Shown: positions 50,448 through 59,493 of the stretch, in pieces
Position numbering within the stretch: the first letter of the stretch is position 1
How the letters are laid out: every line of letters starts with the position of its first letter
NCBI RefSeq assembly: GCF_000504165.1
Contig: NZ_KI632507.1
Coordinates: 62,286-126,285 of the forward strand
Length of the DNA stretch: 64,000 nucleotides
Source: Bacillus sp. FJAT-14578
Lineage (GTDB): Bacteria > Bacillota > Bacilli > Bacillales > Bacillaceae_H
Reading direction: 5' to 3'
Notes under the pieces: generated by a model
What the model was told of the DNA's origin: nothing
What the model saw: only the letters and a program-made list of their open reading frames with translations
The model's database searches: none
Program-made: the position numbers and the translations under genes

Positions 50448-50840
50448 TTATTGAACACCTGTTACATTAGTATAAAAGGCCCTTACACCAGACGGAATTT
50501 CAATTAACTCAGTATGACGATAAGTTGCACCAGGAAGAGCATCATTATTGGAATTAAGGCCATACACTGTTACGAGGATATCATCCCGTCTCAGCGGATG
50601 TTCGACGATTGCGATCGTTCTGTCAAAGCCATTTGTACCTGCAATCAAATTAAAGTTTTCCCCAGGTTCAAGCTGCTGAATATCCTGACCAACTTGCTCA
50701 TTTATATCAGGAGCAACTCTTAGCACACGAAGGGTAACGGTGACGACGGTATCCGTATTGTTAAATACGGAGGCCTGCCATAAGGCTACATCTCCGCCAA
50801 ATTGATCTTCATCTACAGGGCCTGTAGTAAGATATGACAT
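50448..50840 (-). CDS. hypothetical beta-rich protein
   Basis: A 130-residue protein without signal peptide, MSYLTTGPVDEDQFGGDVALWQASVFNNTDTVVTVTLRVLRV.... Alternating hydrophobic strands (VVTVTLRVLRVAP, RTIAIVEHPLRRDDILVTVYGLN) suggest a jelly-roll or sandwich fold like small spore-surface proteins, but I recognise no family. AAAGGAGATAAAAA precedes the ATG at 50840. A related-looking open frame (50883-51098) ends 42 bases upstream on the same strand. Confidence 0.65.
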   Translation of the reverse strand: MSYLTTGPVDEDQFGGDVALWQASVFNNTDTVVTVTLRVLRVAPDINEQVGQDIQQLEPGENFNLIAGTNGFDRTIAIVEHPLRRDDILVTVYGLNSNNDALPGATYRHTELIEIPSGVRAFYTNVTGVQ

Positions 50841-50882
50841 TTTTTATCTCCTTTCTTATTTCATATACTAGCGCTTAATATT

Positions 50883-51098
50883 TTATTCTTTAAACTTTAT
50901 TCGGCGTGGATGAACTACTTGGGCAATGAGCATATTTTCATAGAGTAATAGATATCCGTCCCCTCTTGATTCCTTTCCTTTGCCAGAATCTCCGTTCTTA
51001 GTAGCGCTGGAAAATGATAAAGTGGTCGGTACAGGGGAACCTTTGGTGTTCCTTAGGATGAATGGATCAATTAGAGGGGCTGGAGTTTTTGAGGGTTG
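50883..51098 (-). pseudogene. possible gene remnant upstream of the beta-rich protein
   Basis: A 71-codon open frame on the minus strand with coding-like composition (IDPFILRNTKGSPVPTTL ... GDGYLLLYENMLIAQVV) ends at TAA 42 bases before the next gene. No ATG/GTG/TTG start with a ribosome site is visible and a TGA bounds it upstream, so it looks like the 3' part of a decayed gene. The family is unknown. Confidence 0.35.
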
Positions 51099-51224
51099 TC
51101 ATGTTCCAAATGTGTAAGCTGGTTTATAAGGAACAGAGAGTATTCTCGGAAGTTACAAGGAACATTGAAATACATATTTGGAATAATAAAGTAAATAGCT
51201 AAATGAATATACATCGATGATACG

Positions 51225-51282
51225 TTGCCTGATATTCCTGTAGTTGATCTTGCACAAATACGGGGGAGTCAGGCATTTTTTT
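51225..51282 (+). terminator. long-loop hairpin with T-run
   Basis: TTGCCTGA (51225-51232) pairs with TCAGGCA (51269-51275) and is followed by seven T. The 36-base loop is unusually long. There is no gene upstream on this strand; 51099-51587 is otherwise empty. Confidence 0.4.
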
Positions 51283-51587
51283 ATGAATAATTTTATCTTC
51301 TGTATGAAAACGAAAGACATATGCTTATAGTCTCTTTTAGAAAGTGTGAAGGGGAATCCTTGGGATGATCTTAATTAATCAATAGGATTTCCTTTCGTTT
51401 CTTCCAAATGAGTCAAAAATCAACACTAGACTTTAGCATAGCTATTTGATTAAAAAAGAGGAGATGGAATACTCATGATGGGGCATGAATTGGAAAAGGG
51501 TCGTGATGGATAAGGAGGAATTTTTCCGATTCTAAAGAAGTTAAGAGTTGTGTATGATTGGTTGAAATAAAAAGGAGTGATTCCAAG

Positions 51588-52796
51588 TTGAGTCAATGGA
51601 TCAAAAATGTAAGGCTGGAAACAGGTTATGAATATGAAGAAGGAGAAATTGCAGGAACGAAAACGGAACTTTACGATCTGCTGTTGTCTGAAGGGAAAAT
51701 TGAACAAATAAAGCCAGCATCAGAAAAACGATCGTTTGATACAAATGCTTTGGATGGAAAAGGGATGCTCATTCTTCCCGCTTTTGAGGAAAAGCATATT
51801 CACCTCGACAAGACATATTTTGGCGGAGAGTGGAAAGCGCCTACCATCGGAAATCGCTTTAAACGAGTGAGGGAAGAGCAAAAATTGCTGCCGCAATTAC
51901 GTGAAGTGGCACAAGAAAGAGCCGAAAGGATTCTTACATTGCTGGGTGAAAATGGGGCGGTAAAGGTACGGACACATTGTAACATTGAACCGGTGAGCGA
52001 GCTTTATAATCTGGAAGCAACTAAACGTGCGCTCGAAAATTATGCAGACAAAATCTCTGGAGAAATCGTCGCATTTCCACAGCATGGGCTACTGCGCAGC
52101 AATAGTGTAGGGCTGATGAAAGAGGCAATGAGAAACGGAGCTCATCTTGTAGGAGGGGTCGATCCGGCGACGTTTGATGAAGATATAGAGAAATCTCTTC
52201 ATGCGATGGTAGATATTGCGATACAATTCGACGCGGGCATTGATTTGCATCTCCATGACCGGGGGCATCTCGGTACATATACAATGAAGAGATTGGCAGC
52301 GTTAGGAAAAGAAGCAGGATTGGAAGGGAAAATTACCATTAGTCACGGCTATGCATTAGGTGATATTCCTGAAGAGGAGCTGGCTGAAATGATCCATCTC
52401 TTTCAAGAAATGAAAATGGATTTAACTTCAGCTGTTCCCATTGATTTGCCCGGGCCGCCCATTCCTCTTCTTTATGAAAATGGAATACAGGTTTCTTTAG
52501 GGAATGACAGTATTACTGACCATTGGTTCCCGATTGGAACGGGAGATATGCTGGAAAAGGCGAGAAGATTGGCTGAGAGATTCAATTGGATCAGCGAACG
52601 TCTGCTGGCCAAATCACTTACCTTTGTGACGGGAGGAAAACTTTCTCTTGATGATGAAGGAAACCAGCTCTGGCCGAAAATCGGAGATGAAGCAAGTTTT
52701 GTGTTGGTAAATGCCTCTTGTTCAGCCGAAGCGGTAGCGAGAGGAGTCGGGAAGCGGGTTGTATTTAATAAAGGGAAGCAAATTTTTGGGCAGTAA
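51588..52796 (+). CDS. cytosine deaminase-like amidohydrolase
   Basis: A 402-residue metal-dependent hydrolase of the amidohydrolase superfamily, closest in motif layout to cytosine/isocytosine deaminases. Seen: metal pair HIHLDK (about residue 67), KVRTHCNIEP, HLHDRGHLG (metal His), ISHGYALG (His) and SLGNDSITD (metal Asp). The substrate is inferred only as a cyclic amidine or nucleobase-like compound. The start is TTG at 51588, ten bases after AAAGGAG. Single gene ahead of cstA. Confidence 0.85.
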   Translation: MSQWIKNVRLETGYEYEEGEIAGTKTELYDLLLSEGKIEQIKPASEKRSFDTNALDGKGMLILPAFEEKHIHLDKTYFGGEWKAPTIGNRFKRVREEQKLLPQLREVAQERAERILTLLGENGAVKVRTHCNIEPVSELYNLEATKRALENYADKISGEIVAFPQHGLLRSNSVGLMKEAMRNGAHLVGGVDPATFDEDIEKSLHAMVDIAIQFDAGIDLHLHDRGHLGTYTMKRLAALGKEAGLEGKITISHGYALGDIPEEELAEMIHLFQEMKMDLTSAVPIDLPGPPIPLLYENGIQVSLGNDSITDHWFPIGTGDMLEKARRLAERFNWISERLLAKSLTFVTGGKLSLDDEGNQLWPKIGDEASFVLVNASCSAEAVARGVGKRVVFNKGKQIFGQ

Positions 52797-52803
52797 ATAA
52801 AGA

Positions 52804-52846
52804 AAACTTCCATCAGTGGGGAGGTTCATTCGTCCTCCACTGATGG
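52804..52846. repeat. hairpin repeat related to the one at 3.8 kb
   Basis: CCATCAGTGG-GGAGG pairs with CCTCCACTGATGG. AAACTTCCATCAGTGG is the exact reverse complement of the 16-mer at 3819-3834. It follows the amidohydrolase gene; no clear U-tract. Confidence 0.5.
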
Positions 52847-53049
52847 TTAGTTGTGCTCCCCAGGATACGGGTCACGTAGACGTTGATGATTGACTAGTTT
52901 GGTTTTACAGTTTTAATGTCATCTTTTCGATTGTATACATAATTCCTTCATGTTAACTCCTAAAACATTCATTGTAGGAAAATATTGGTGAAAAATTCAG
53001 AAAATTTGGTATAATATTTTCTGAGACATATCATGAAGGGGGAGTATAA

Positions 53050-55125
53050 ATGAAGGCAGTAAAATCTATTCTGATTTGGGGTGTGATTTCAGCTCTCGGT
53101 GCTTTCTGTTTTGGGGTTTTAGCGCTAAACAGGGGGGAAACAATTAACGCTATTTGGTTATTGACAGCTGCTGTTTCCGTCTATGCGGTTGCCTATCGTT
53201 TTTACAGTAAGTTTATTGCACAAAAGGTGTTCCAATTGGATGACAGCCGTCAAACGCCTGCTGAAACTCACAGCGATGGAAAGGATTATGTTCCCACCAA
53301 CAAATGGGTATTGTTTGGTCATCACTTTGCGGCAATTGCCGGAGCAGGACCGCTTGTCGGACCGATCTTAGCCGCTCAAATGGGATATTTGCCGGGAACA
53401 ATATGGATTGTAGTTGGGGTTGTATTGGCTGGGGCTGTTCAAGATTTTATCATTTTATTTGGCTCCATGCGTCGAAAAGGTAAATCCCTTGGAGAAATGA
53501 TCAAGGAAGAGATTGGACCTGTTACCGGGCTTATCGCAATGATTGGCATTTTAGGTATTATGATTATTTTATTAGCGGTTTTAGCGCTTGTTGTTGTGAA
53601 AGCGCTTGTAGGAAGTCCGTGGGGAATGTTTACGATTGCGGCGACGATTCCAATTGCCGTTTTTATGGGAATCTACATGCGTTACATTCGTCCGGGAAGG
53701 GTAGGAGAAGGCTCGGCTATCGGGGTTGTGCTGCTGCTTCTTTCCATCGTTGGCGGTCAGTATGTAGCAGAGAATCCTACGTTGGCAAGCATGTTTACCT
53801 TTAAAGGAGAAACGATTGCCATCATGTTGATTGTATATGGGTTCATCGCCTCCGTATTGCCTGTTTGGCTGCTGTTGGCACCTCGTGATTACTTAAGCAC
53901 CTTTTTGAAAGTTGGAACAATTTTAGGGCTTGCTTTAGGGATTCTAGTCGTTGCACCAAACTTAGAAATGCCAGCCGTCACACAATTTGTGGATGGAACT
54001 GGCCCCGTGTTTGCCGGAAATTTATTTCCGTTTTTATTCATAACGATTGCTTGCGGTGCCGTATCTGGTTTCCATGCTCTTGTGTCATCAGGTACAACAC
54101 CGAAAATGATTGAGAGGGAAACGCATGCACGTCCAATTGGATACGGAGCGATGCTGACAGAATCATTTGTAGCCGTTATGGCGATGATTGCAGCCTGCGT
54201 ACTGACACCTGGAACTTATTTTGCCATTAACAGTCCGCCAGCGGTGATTGGACAAGATGCGATTCAAGCTGCTCAGACGATTTCCAGCTGGGGCTTTGCC
54301 GTTTCTCCTGACGACTTAACTCAGCTGGCGGATAATGTAGGGGAAGAAACGGTTTTATCGCGCACGGGAGGAGCACCGACTCTGGCAATCGGAATGGCCG
54401 TTATTTTTTCTAAAGTAATTGGCGGTCAAGCTTTAATGGCGTTTTGGTATCATTTCGCGATTTTATTCGAAGCATTATTTATTTTAACGACCATCGATGC
54501 CGGCACCCGTGTGGGACGGTTTATGATCCAAGATATTCTAGCTCATGTGTATAAACCGCTTGGGAAAACTGAATCACTTCCTGCCAATATGCTAGCTACA
54601 GCTCTATGTGTAGTTGGTTGGGGTTACTTCCTGTATCAAGGGGTGATCGACCCGCTTGGAGGCATCAACACATTGTGGCCGCTATTTGGTATTGCCAACC
54701 AGATGCTGGCAGGAATTGCGCTGTTGCTTGGTACAACGATCTTATTTAAAATGGGCAAAAAAGCGTACGTGTGGGTTACACTTATACCAACAACCTGGAT
54801 TTTAATTGTCACCATGACGGCAGGATGGCAAAAATTATTCCATGAAAATCCGAAAATTGGTTTTTTGGCCCACGCAAACGTGTTTAAGGGAGCAATGGAT
54901 GAAGGAAAAGTACTCGCTCCTGCTGCTAATATGGAACAAATGAAGCAAATCATTATGAATGACTATGTCGATGCGGCGCTTTGTGGAATTTTTATGCTAG
55001 TTGTACTGGCTGTTTTAGTATCGGCTGTCCGCATTTGGATTAAGGTGCTGAAAAACCAAGACGTGGCACTTCATGAAACCCCTTATATTCCGCGTAATGA
55101 AGGAGAGTTTAAACATTATGCTTAA
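53050..55125 (+). CDS. cstA: carbon starvation protein CstA (transporter)
   Basis: A 691-residue polytopic membrane protein of the CstA family with about 16-18 hydrophobic helices. Signatures: GHHFAAIAGAGPLVGPILAAQMGYLPGTIWI and ACGAVSGFHALVSSGTTPKMIE. The family takes up peptides or pyruvate during carbon limitation. Length is typical (about 690-700). GAAGGGGGAGTATAA precedes the ATG. It overlaps the next small gene by eight bases, as in other cstA-ybdD pairs. Confidence 0.95.
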   Translation: MKAVKSILIWGVISALGAFCFGVLALNRGETINAIWLLTAAVSVYAVAYRFYSKFIAQKVFQLDDSRQTPAETHSDGKDYVPTNKWVLFGHHFAAIAGAGPLVGPILAAQMGYLPGTIWIVVGVVLAGAVQDFIILFGSMRRKGKSLGEMIKEEIGPVTGLIAMIGILGIMIILLAVLALVVVKALVGSPWGMFTIAATIPIAVFMGIYMRYIRPGRVGEGSAIGVVLLLLSIVGGQYVAENPTLASMFTFKGETIAIMLIVYGFIASVLPVWLLLAPRDYLSTFLKVGTILGLALGILVVAPNLEMPAVTQFVDGTGPVFAGNLFPFLFITIACGAVSGFHALVSSGTTPKMIERETHARPIGYGAMLTESFVAVMAMIAACVLTPGTYFAINSPPAVIGQDAIQAAQTISSWGFAVSPDDLTQLADNVGEETVLSRTGGAPTLAIGMAVIFSKVIGGQALMAFWYHFAILFEALFILTTIDAGTRVGRFMIQDILAHVYKPLGKTESLPANMLATALCVVGWGYFLYQGVIDPLGGINTLWPLFGIANQMLAGIALLLGTTILFKMGKKAYVWVTLIPTTWILIVTMTAGWQKLFHENPKIGFLAHANVFKGAMDEGKVLAPAANMEQMKQIIMNDYVDAALCGIFMLVVLAVLVSAVRIWIKVLKNQDVALHETPYIPRNEGEFKHYA

Positions 55126-55321
55126 AAATATTTCAAGTATCCTCAAGTATCGAAAGCAATTTATCAGCTTGCTTGTTGGCGTACCGAGTTATGAGAAGTA
55201 TGTAGAGCATATGAAATCCCATCATCCAGATAAACCGATAAAATCAAGGAAAGAATTCTTTTGTGAAGCGCAAGAAGCGCGCTTTAACGCAAAAGGAGGA
55301 AAAGTATCACGCTGCTGCTAA
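55118..55321 (+). CDS. ybdD: YbdD/YjiX-family small protein, CstA partner
   Basis: A 67-residue member of the YbdD/YjiX (DUF466) family. VPSYEKYVEHMKSHHPDKPIKSRKEFFCEAQEARF and the terminal ...GGKVSRCC are the family pattern. In enteric bacteria the partner of CstA/YjiY is needed for pyruvate transport. The ATG at 55118 lies inside the end of cstA (overlap 8 bases; AAGGAG 12 bases upstream), so the two are coupled. Its last codons are part of the terminator stem. Confidence 0.92.
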   Translation: MLKNISSILKYRKQFISLLVGVPSYEKYVEHMKSHHPDKPIKSRKEFFCEAQEARFNAKGGKVSRCC

Positions 55322-55370
55322 TAGAAAACCCCTCTGTTTCGGAGAAACAGAGGGGTTTTCTATTAGCAGC
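55314..55370. terminator. perfect 27-bp palindromic terminator of cstA-ybdD
   Basis: The arms at 55314-55340 and 55344-55370 are perfect complements with a 3-base loop (GGA). The left arm starts inside the last ybdD codons and includes its stop. CCCTTTTTG follows. Confidence 0.85.
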
Positions 55371-55533
55371 CCTTTTTGTAGTACTCATCCATGATTTCTT
55401 TCGGAACGTTTCATATTTAATGACGTCTACTTTACTGTAACATAATCTCCAATTTAAAGAGCATAGTCTGTTTTCTTCTTCATCATTTTTTACGGTAAAA
55501 TACAAATATGAAGAGAAAAGGAGCGTGAAAGGA

Positions 55534-55819
55534 TTGATTGATAAAGCGATTCAATTTGCTGCTATTGCACATGAGGGGCAATACCGAAAGGGGACAAACA
55601 TTCCTTATATTATTCATCCAGTTTCTGTCGGTTTTCTTTTGCAAAGCATTGGTTGTGATGAAGAAGTGATAGTGGCCGGACTTTTGCATGATACGGTAGA
55701 AGATACGGATACGGAGCTTGATGACATTAAGCGTGAGTTTGGGGAGAGAGTAGCATCACTTGTTTTCTCCGCTAGTGAACCGGACAAGACGTTAACTTGG
55801 GAAGAGCGAAAAATACATA
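55534..55819 (+). CDS. HD-domain (p)ppGpp-hydrolase-like protein, exon 1
   Basis: The 5' part of a small HD phosphohydrolase of the RelA/SpoT-hydrolase (Mesh1-like) family: AIQFAAIAHEGQYRKGTNIPYIIHPVSVGFLL, then AGLLHDTVEDTDTELDDI with the metal-binding HD. It is cut after IH plus one base by a group II intron at GTGCG (55820). Joining base 55819 to 58458 gives EERKIH-T-IESLKQAG, the normal family sequence, and the protein then runs to 58714 (about 180 residues). I chose TTG at 55534, ten bases after AAAAGGAG; GTG at 55525 is closer to the site than usual. Confidence 0.85.
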
Positions 55820-58457
55820 GTGCGACAAGATAAGCAGTTTTAATCCTTAGTTTCAGTGTTACTAAGGCTTAGAGAGCTTAGTAAACTTCCGAGCATAACG
55901 GATGTTCCCCCTCGAAACGGCTGTACTGGCAACGGTGCTGTTCGGTAGCAAGAGAGGTAAGTGTGAGACGATAGCGAACTTAACGCGACAATATTGCTAG
56001 GGAAAGAACGGTAAGTGATAGGTTGAAGGTACTTATAGCAAGTTACATTACCTATCCCTTGGCTAACGTAAGTGAATCTTTGATAAACATCGTCATTTCG
56101 AGCAACGGAAATTTAAGTTGATACCGTTGTGTTCCTGATTGGAGTTGATACTTATGTGATATCAACGATTATGCCCTTATATCAGGCGGTGGAGAGAAGA
56201 AGCCTGTCCCGTTCGTATCTGAAACAAGCTGAACTTGTTAAGCCCTTTAAAGTCTGAAGCATTCCCTCCTGTATAGCAATTAGATACAGTGAAATGGCAG
56301 TAAGTAGGCAAGGCGTAAGCCGAGTACAATTCTTGAGAGGGTAAAGGAGGTTAGAGGAAGCAAATGACGCTAGAACGAAAGTTCGTTCTGTGGGATTGGC
56401 AGAAGGCGTATAGTGTCGGTGGAAACACCATAACCATGACATGACTCGAAAGAGTGCTGAATTCTAACTGGTATGCAACACGGTTCAAAAACGGAAAGTA
56501 ACTATACTTTATAAAAGGGGAAGATGTGCGATGTCATACGTAACAGCAACACCGTTAGCGTCCGCTGCCTCTCCACGTTTAGATTACGAGAATGCCCCTT
56601 GGGTAAAACTCGAACGAAACGTAAGGAGGTTACAGCAACGGATTTTCCGTGCGGAAACTCTCGGTGATAAACGAAAAGTAAGAAACTTGCAGCGTCTGTT
56701 GATGAGAAGTAAAGCTACTTTGCTTCTCTCAATAAGACAAGTAACACAAATCAACAAAGGGAAGCGTACCGCAGGAGTAGATGGATTCAAAACTACTTCT
56801 AAAACAGAACGAATAAAATTAATCAAGAAACTTGAGCAATACAATATCTTCATGCACAAACCATCACCTGCTCGCAGAGTAAATATTCCAAAAGGTAACA
56901 CGGGCAAACTTCGCCCGCTTGGAATACCAACAATGATTGATCGGGTGTATCAAAATGTCGTGAAGTTAGCATTGGAACCTCAATGGGAACAACGCTTCGA
57001 GTCTGTATCTTACGGTTTTAGACCAAAAAGAAGTGCCCACGACGCGGTTAGTGCGATATGGAATAAAGTTCACACTCGTTCTAAAAAACACTGGATATTT
57101 GAGGGGGATTTTAAAGGTTGTTTTGATAACCTTAACCATGATTATATCATGGAGCAAATAAACAATTTCCCTGCGAAGAATTTGATATACAAATGGTTGA
57201 AGGCTGGTTTCGTTGACAATAATGTCTTTCATAAAACAGAAACAGGAACTCCTCAAGGTGGAATTGTATCACCGCTTCTTGCCAATATTGCGTTACATGG
57301 TATGGAAGAAGAAATTGGGGTTAAATATCGTTTCAAAAATCTGAGGAAAAAAGGCATTGTTCAACCAGAAATCACAAGTTCTCATTCCCTTGTTCGATAC
57401 GCAGATGATTTTGTAATTATGTGCGAATCAAAAGAACAAGCGGAAAGTATGTACGAAGTATTAAAACCATACTTGAAAAAAAGAGGACTTACACTAGCAC
57501 CTGATAAAACGAAAGTTACGCATATGTCCGAAGGATTTGATTTCCTAGGATTTAACTTCCGTCATTATCCTGTGAATGCTGAAAGAGGTCGCTTATGGAA
57601 GCTCTTAGTTAAATCAAGTAAAAAGTCACAAGACAAGTTTAAAGACAAAATAAGAGAAATCTTCAAAAAGCATCAAGGTTCAAATGTTTCCAAACTAATT
57701 GGGGATTTAAATCCTGTAATTAGAGGTACAGCGAATTACTGGAAGTCAGTATCTTCGAAAGAAACTTTCGCTGATATGGACACATTCGTTTGGCAGAAAA
57801 CGAAAAGATTTCTCAAAAGGTCTCACCCGTTGAAGAGTTGGAAATGGATTGAGAAACAATACTTCCATGAAGACATTCACGGACAAAGCAAAAACAAATG
57901 GTTATTAACTTGTCCTTCAAGAAGGCATCAGCTTATAAAAATGAGTTGGACACCGATTGAACGTCACGTCATTGTGTTTTATAAAAACACGCCATTTGAT
58001 AGCAATCTTAGAGATTTCTATGAGCAAAGAAGTATTAAAGAATTTAACAGTAATAACATTGCTTCTAGGCAGAAACTTGCCAAAAAGCAAAAACACAAAT
58101 GCCCATTATGTACAACAAGTATCTTAACGGAAGAAGGTTTGGAGGTTCATCATAAAACACCAAGGTATCACGGTGGGAAAGATGACTACAAAAACCTAGC
58201 ACTTGTACACATTTCTTGCCATATCCTATGGCATAAAGCATTTCCAGCGAAAGGGAAAATACCTACACTGAAAATGACTAAAGCATTTACAAAAATGCTA
58301 AAAAAAGACAAAAGCATTGATTTAAATGCGTATATGCAAGGTACGCGTTTATTAAACCGAGAATTCCGAGGAAAGCATGCTTGAGCCGTGTGCGGTGAAA
58401 GTCGCACGCACGGTTCTTAGGGGGGAAGGGAATGGTAACATTCCTGACCTACCCGAC
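55820..58457 (+). mobile_element. group II intron interrupting the HD gene (intron 4)
   Basis: It begins with GTGCGAC and ends ACCTACCCGAC (58457), placed so the flanking codons rejoin in frame. Domain V (58383-58416) has the AGC triad and GAAA loop; domain VI follows. The RT stop codon overlaps domain V. This is a different class from introns 1-3 (AGC instead of CGC) and it lies in a coding gene, not behind a terminator. Confidence 0.9.
56531..58384 (+). CDS. ltrA: intron-encoded RT/maturase with HNH endonuclease
   Basis: A 617-residue RT. An N-terminal extension (KLERNVRRLQQRIFRAETLGDKRKVRNLQRLL) is typical of this subgroup; then GKRTAGVDGFKT, RPLGIPTMIDRVYQNVVKLALE, SYGFRPKRSAHDAV, GDFKGCFDNLNHDYI, GTPQGGIVSPLLAN and YADD (LVRYADDFVIM). 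Domain X is followed by an HNH/McrA-type endonuclease near residues 515-560 (CPLCTTSILTEEGLEVHHKTPRYHGG...LVHISCHILWHK). It looks intact, so the intron may be able to splice and home. ATG at 56531 follows AAAGGGGAAGATGTGCG. Confidence 0.95.
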   Translation: MSYVTATPLASAASPRLDYENAPWVKLERNVRRLQQRIFRAETLGDKRKVRNLQRLLMRSKATLLLSIRQVTQINKGKRTAGVDGFKTTSKTERIKLIKKLEQYNIFMHKPSPARRVNIPKGNTGKLRPLGIPTMIDRVYQNVVKLALEPQWEQRFESVSYGFRPKRSAHDAVSAIWNKVHTRSKKHWIFEGDFKGCFDNLNHDYIMEQINNFPAKNLIYKWLKAGFVDNNVFHKTETGTPQGGIVSPLLANIALHGMEEEIGVKYRFKNLRKKGIVQPEITSSHSLVRYADDFVIMCESKEQAESMYEVLKPYLKKRGLTLAPDKTKVTHMSEGFDFLGFNFRHYPVNAERGRLWKLLVKSSKKSQDKFKDKIREIFKKHQGSNVSKLIGDLNPVIRGTANYWKSVSSKETFADMDTFVWQKTKRFLKRSHPLKSWKWIEKQYFHEDIHGQSKNKWLLTCPSRRHQLIKMSWTPIERHVIVFYKNTPFDSNLRDFYEQRSIKEFNSNNIASRQKLAKKQKHKCPLCTTSILTEEGLEVHHKTPRYHGGKDDYKNLALVHISCHILWHKAFPAKGKIPTLKMTKAFTKMLKKDKSIDLNAYMQGTRLLNREFRGKHA

Positions 58458-58714
58458 CGATTGAATCATTGAAACAAGCGGGTGAAGATACAATTGTCAT
58501 TACGTTAGCTGATAAAATACATAATTTGCGGACACTATTCCTTGATTGGCAACAGAATGGAGAAGAGGTATGGAAGAAATTCAATCGAGGAAGAGAAAAA
58601 CAAAAATGGTATCATGAATCCGTTTATGAAGCGACAGGAAACAGAGAAAAAAGTGAAAAGGTAGAGAACCTTCGCATTCAATATAAACAGCTAATCATAG
58701 ATGTTTTTAAATAA
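58458..58714 (+). CDS. HD-domain (p)ppGpp-hydrolase-like protein, exon 2
   Basis: The 3' part of the interrupted gene: IESLKQAGEDTIVITLADKIHNLRTLFLDWQQNGEEVWKKFNRGREKQKWYHE. ADKIHNL holds the second metal Asp and K-W-Y matches the family C-terminal helix. Without splicing it has no proper start. Spliced length of about 180 residues is normal for small alarmone hydrolases. Confidence 0.85.
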
Positions 58715-58733
58715 GAAATTAAATTTTTTCTGC

Positions 58734-58783
58734 AAAAAGAACCAGCTCCAAAAAATCTTGTATTTTGGAGCTGGTTCTTTTTT
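58734..58783 (+). terminator. terminator of the HD gene
   Basis: AAAAAGAACCAGCTCCAAAA pairs with TTTTGGAGCTGGTTCTTTTTT, giving a 20-bp stem. Confidence 0.88.
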
Positions 58784-58830
58784 GGTAATAAATCGACCGG
58801 CATGAAAATCATGCCGGTCGATTTATTACC
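58784..58830. terminator. perfect 20-bp palindromic terminator of the YocH-like gene
   Basis: GGTAATAAATCGACCGGCAT (58784-58803) and its perfect complement (58811-58830). It reaches the last base of the stop codon of the minus-strand gene. Confidence 0.8.
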
Positions 58831-59393
58831 TATTTGACGATTTTGATTTTAATTTTTTTGACGCCCCATTGCAGAGCTTTTTGTTTTGATGAGAAAAACA
58901 CGTCGATTTTATTGCCCTTCACGGCACTTCCTTTATCTGCCGCAACAGCGTATCCGTAACCTTCTACATACACTTTCGTACCTAAAGGAATGACTTTAGG
59001 ATCAACCGAAATGGCTTTGGCGTTCGGGTTTTTCTTTAAATTTAATCCAGTTGCAGTAATGCCGGTGCAGCCTTTGCAATCAGCGGTGTATGCCGTTGCC
59101 GTCACTGTAAGCTCTTTTGTAAAAGTTACTCCGTTTACTTTCGCAGCAGGTTTCGCCTGTGCCTTCACAGTTGCTGCTTTTGTGGCAGAAACATGCAGAA
59201 CTTGTTTTGGAACAATACGGTCGGAAGAAAGCTTGTTCCAGCTTTTAATTTGATTGACTGTAACCTTATTCTTTTTCGCGATACTCCATAATGTATCTCC
59301 GCTTTTTACTTGATATGTATTGGCTGATGCCGCACTTGTCATTCCGAAAGATAATAAAATAGCCGTACTGATTGATATAATAAACTTTTTCAA
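58830..59393 (-). CDS. YocH-like LysM plus 3D-domain cell-wall protein
   Basis: A 187-residue secreted protein. A signal peptide (MKKFIISISTAILLSFGMTSAASA), one LysM (NTYQVKSGDTLWSIAKKNKVTVNQIKSWN), an Ala/Lys linker, and a C-terminal 3D domain (ATAYTADCKGCTGITATGLNL; ISVDPKVIPLGTKVYVEGYG; DKGSAVKGNKIDVFF). B. subtilis YocH has two LysM repeats; this has one. A perfect WalR box upstream fits control by the WalRK wall system, as known for yocH. The start is TTG at 59393, nine bases after AAAGGGG. Confidence 0.9.
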   Translation of the reverse strand: MKKFIISISTAILLSFGMTSAASANTYQVKSGDTLWSIAKKNKVTVNQIKSWNKLSSDRIVPKQVLHVSATKAATVKAQAKPAAKVNGVTFTKELTVTATAYTADCKGCTGITATGLNLKKNPNAKAISVDPKVIPLGTKVYVEGYGYAVAADKGSAVKGNKIDVFFSSKQKALQWGVKKIKIKIVK

Positions 59394-59476
59394 GATTGTA
59401 ATCCCCTTTTAGTAGACTCTTAAACATACAATAACAGTTTAATATAACAAACATGTTTCATTATCTTTCTATTTAT

Positions 59477-59493
59477 GTTACAAAACGTTTACA
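59477..59493 (-). promoter_or_regulatory. WalR (YycF) box
   Basis: On the minus strand TGTAAA-CGTTT-TGTAAC fits TGTWAH-N5-TGTWAH exactly. It lies about 85 bases before the YocH-like start codon. Confidence 0.78.

Noticed and set aside
40516..58457. Retron or diversity-generating retroelement
   Set aside because: All four RTs have group II intron features (5' GTGYG, domain V, maturase X). No msr/msd, template or variable repeats were seen.
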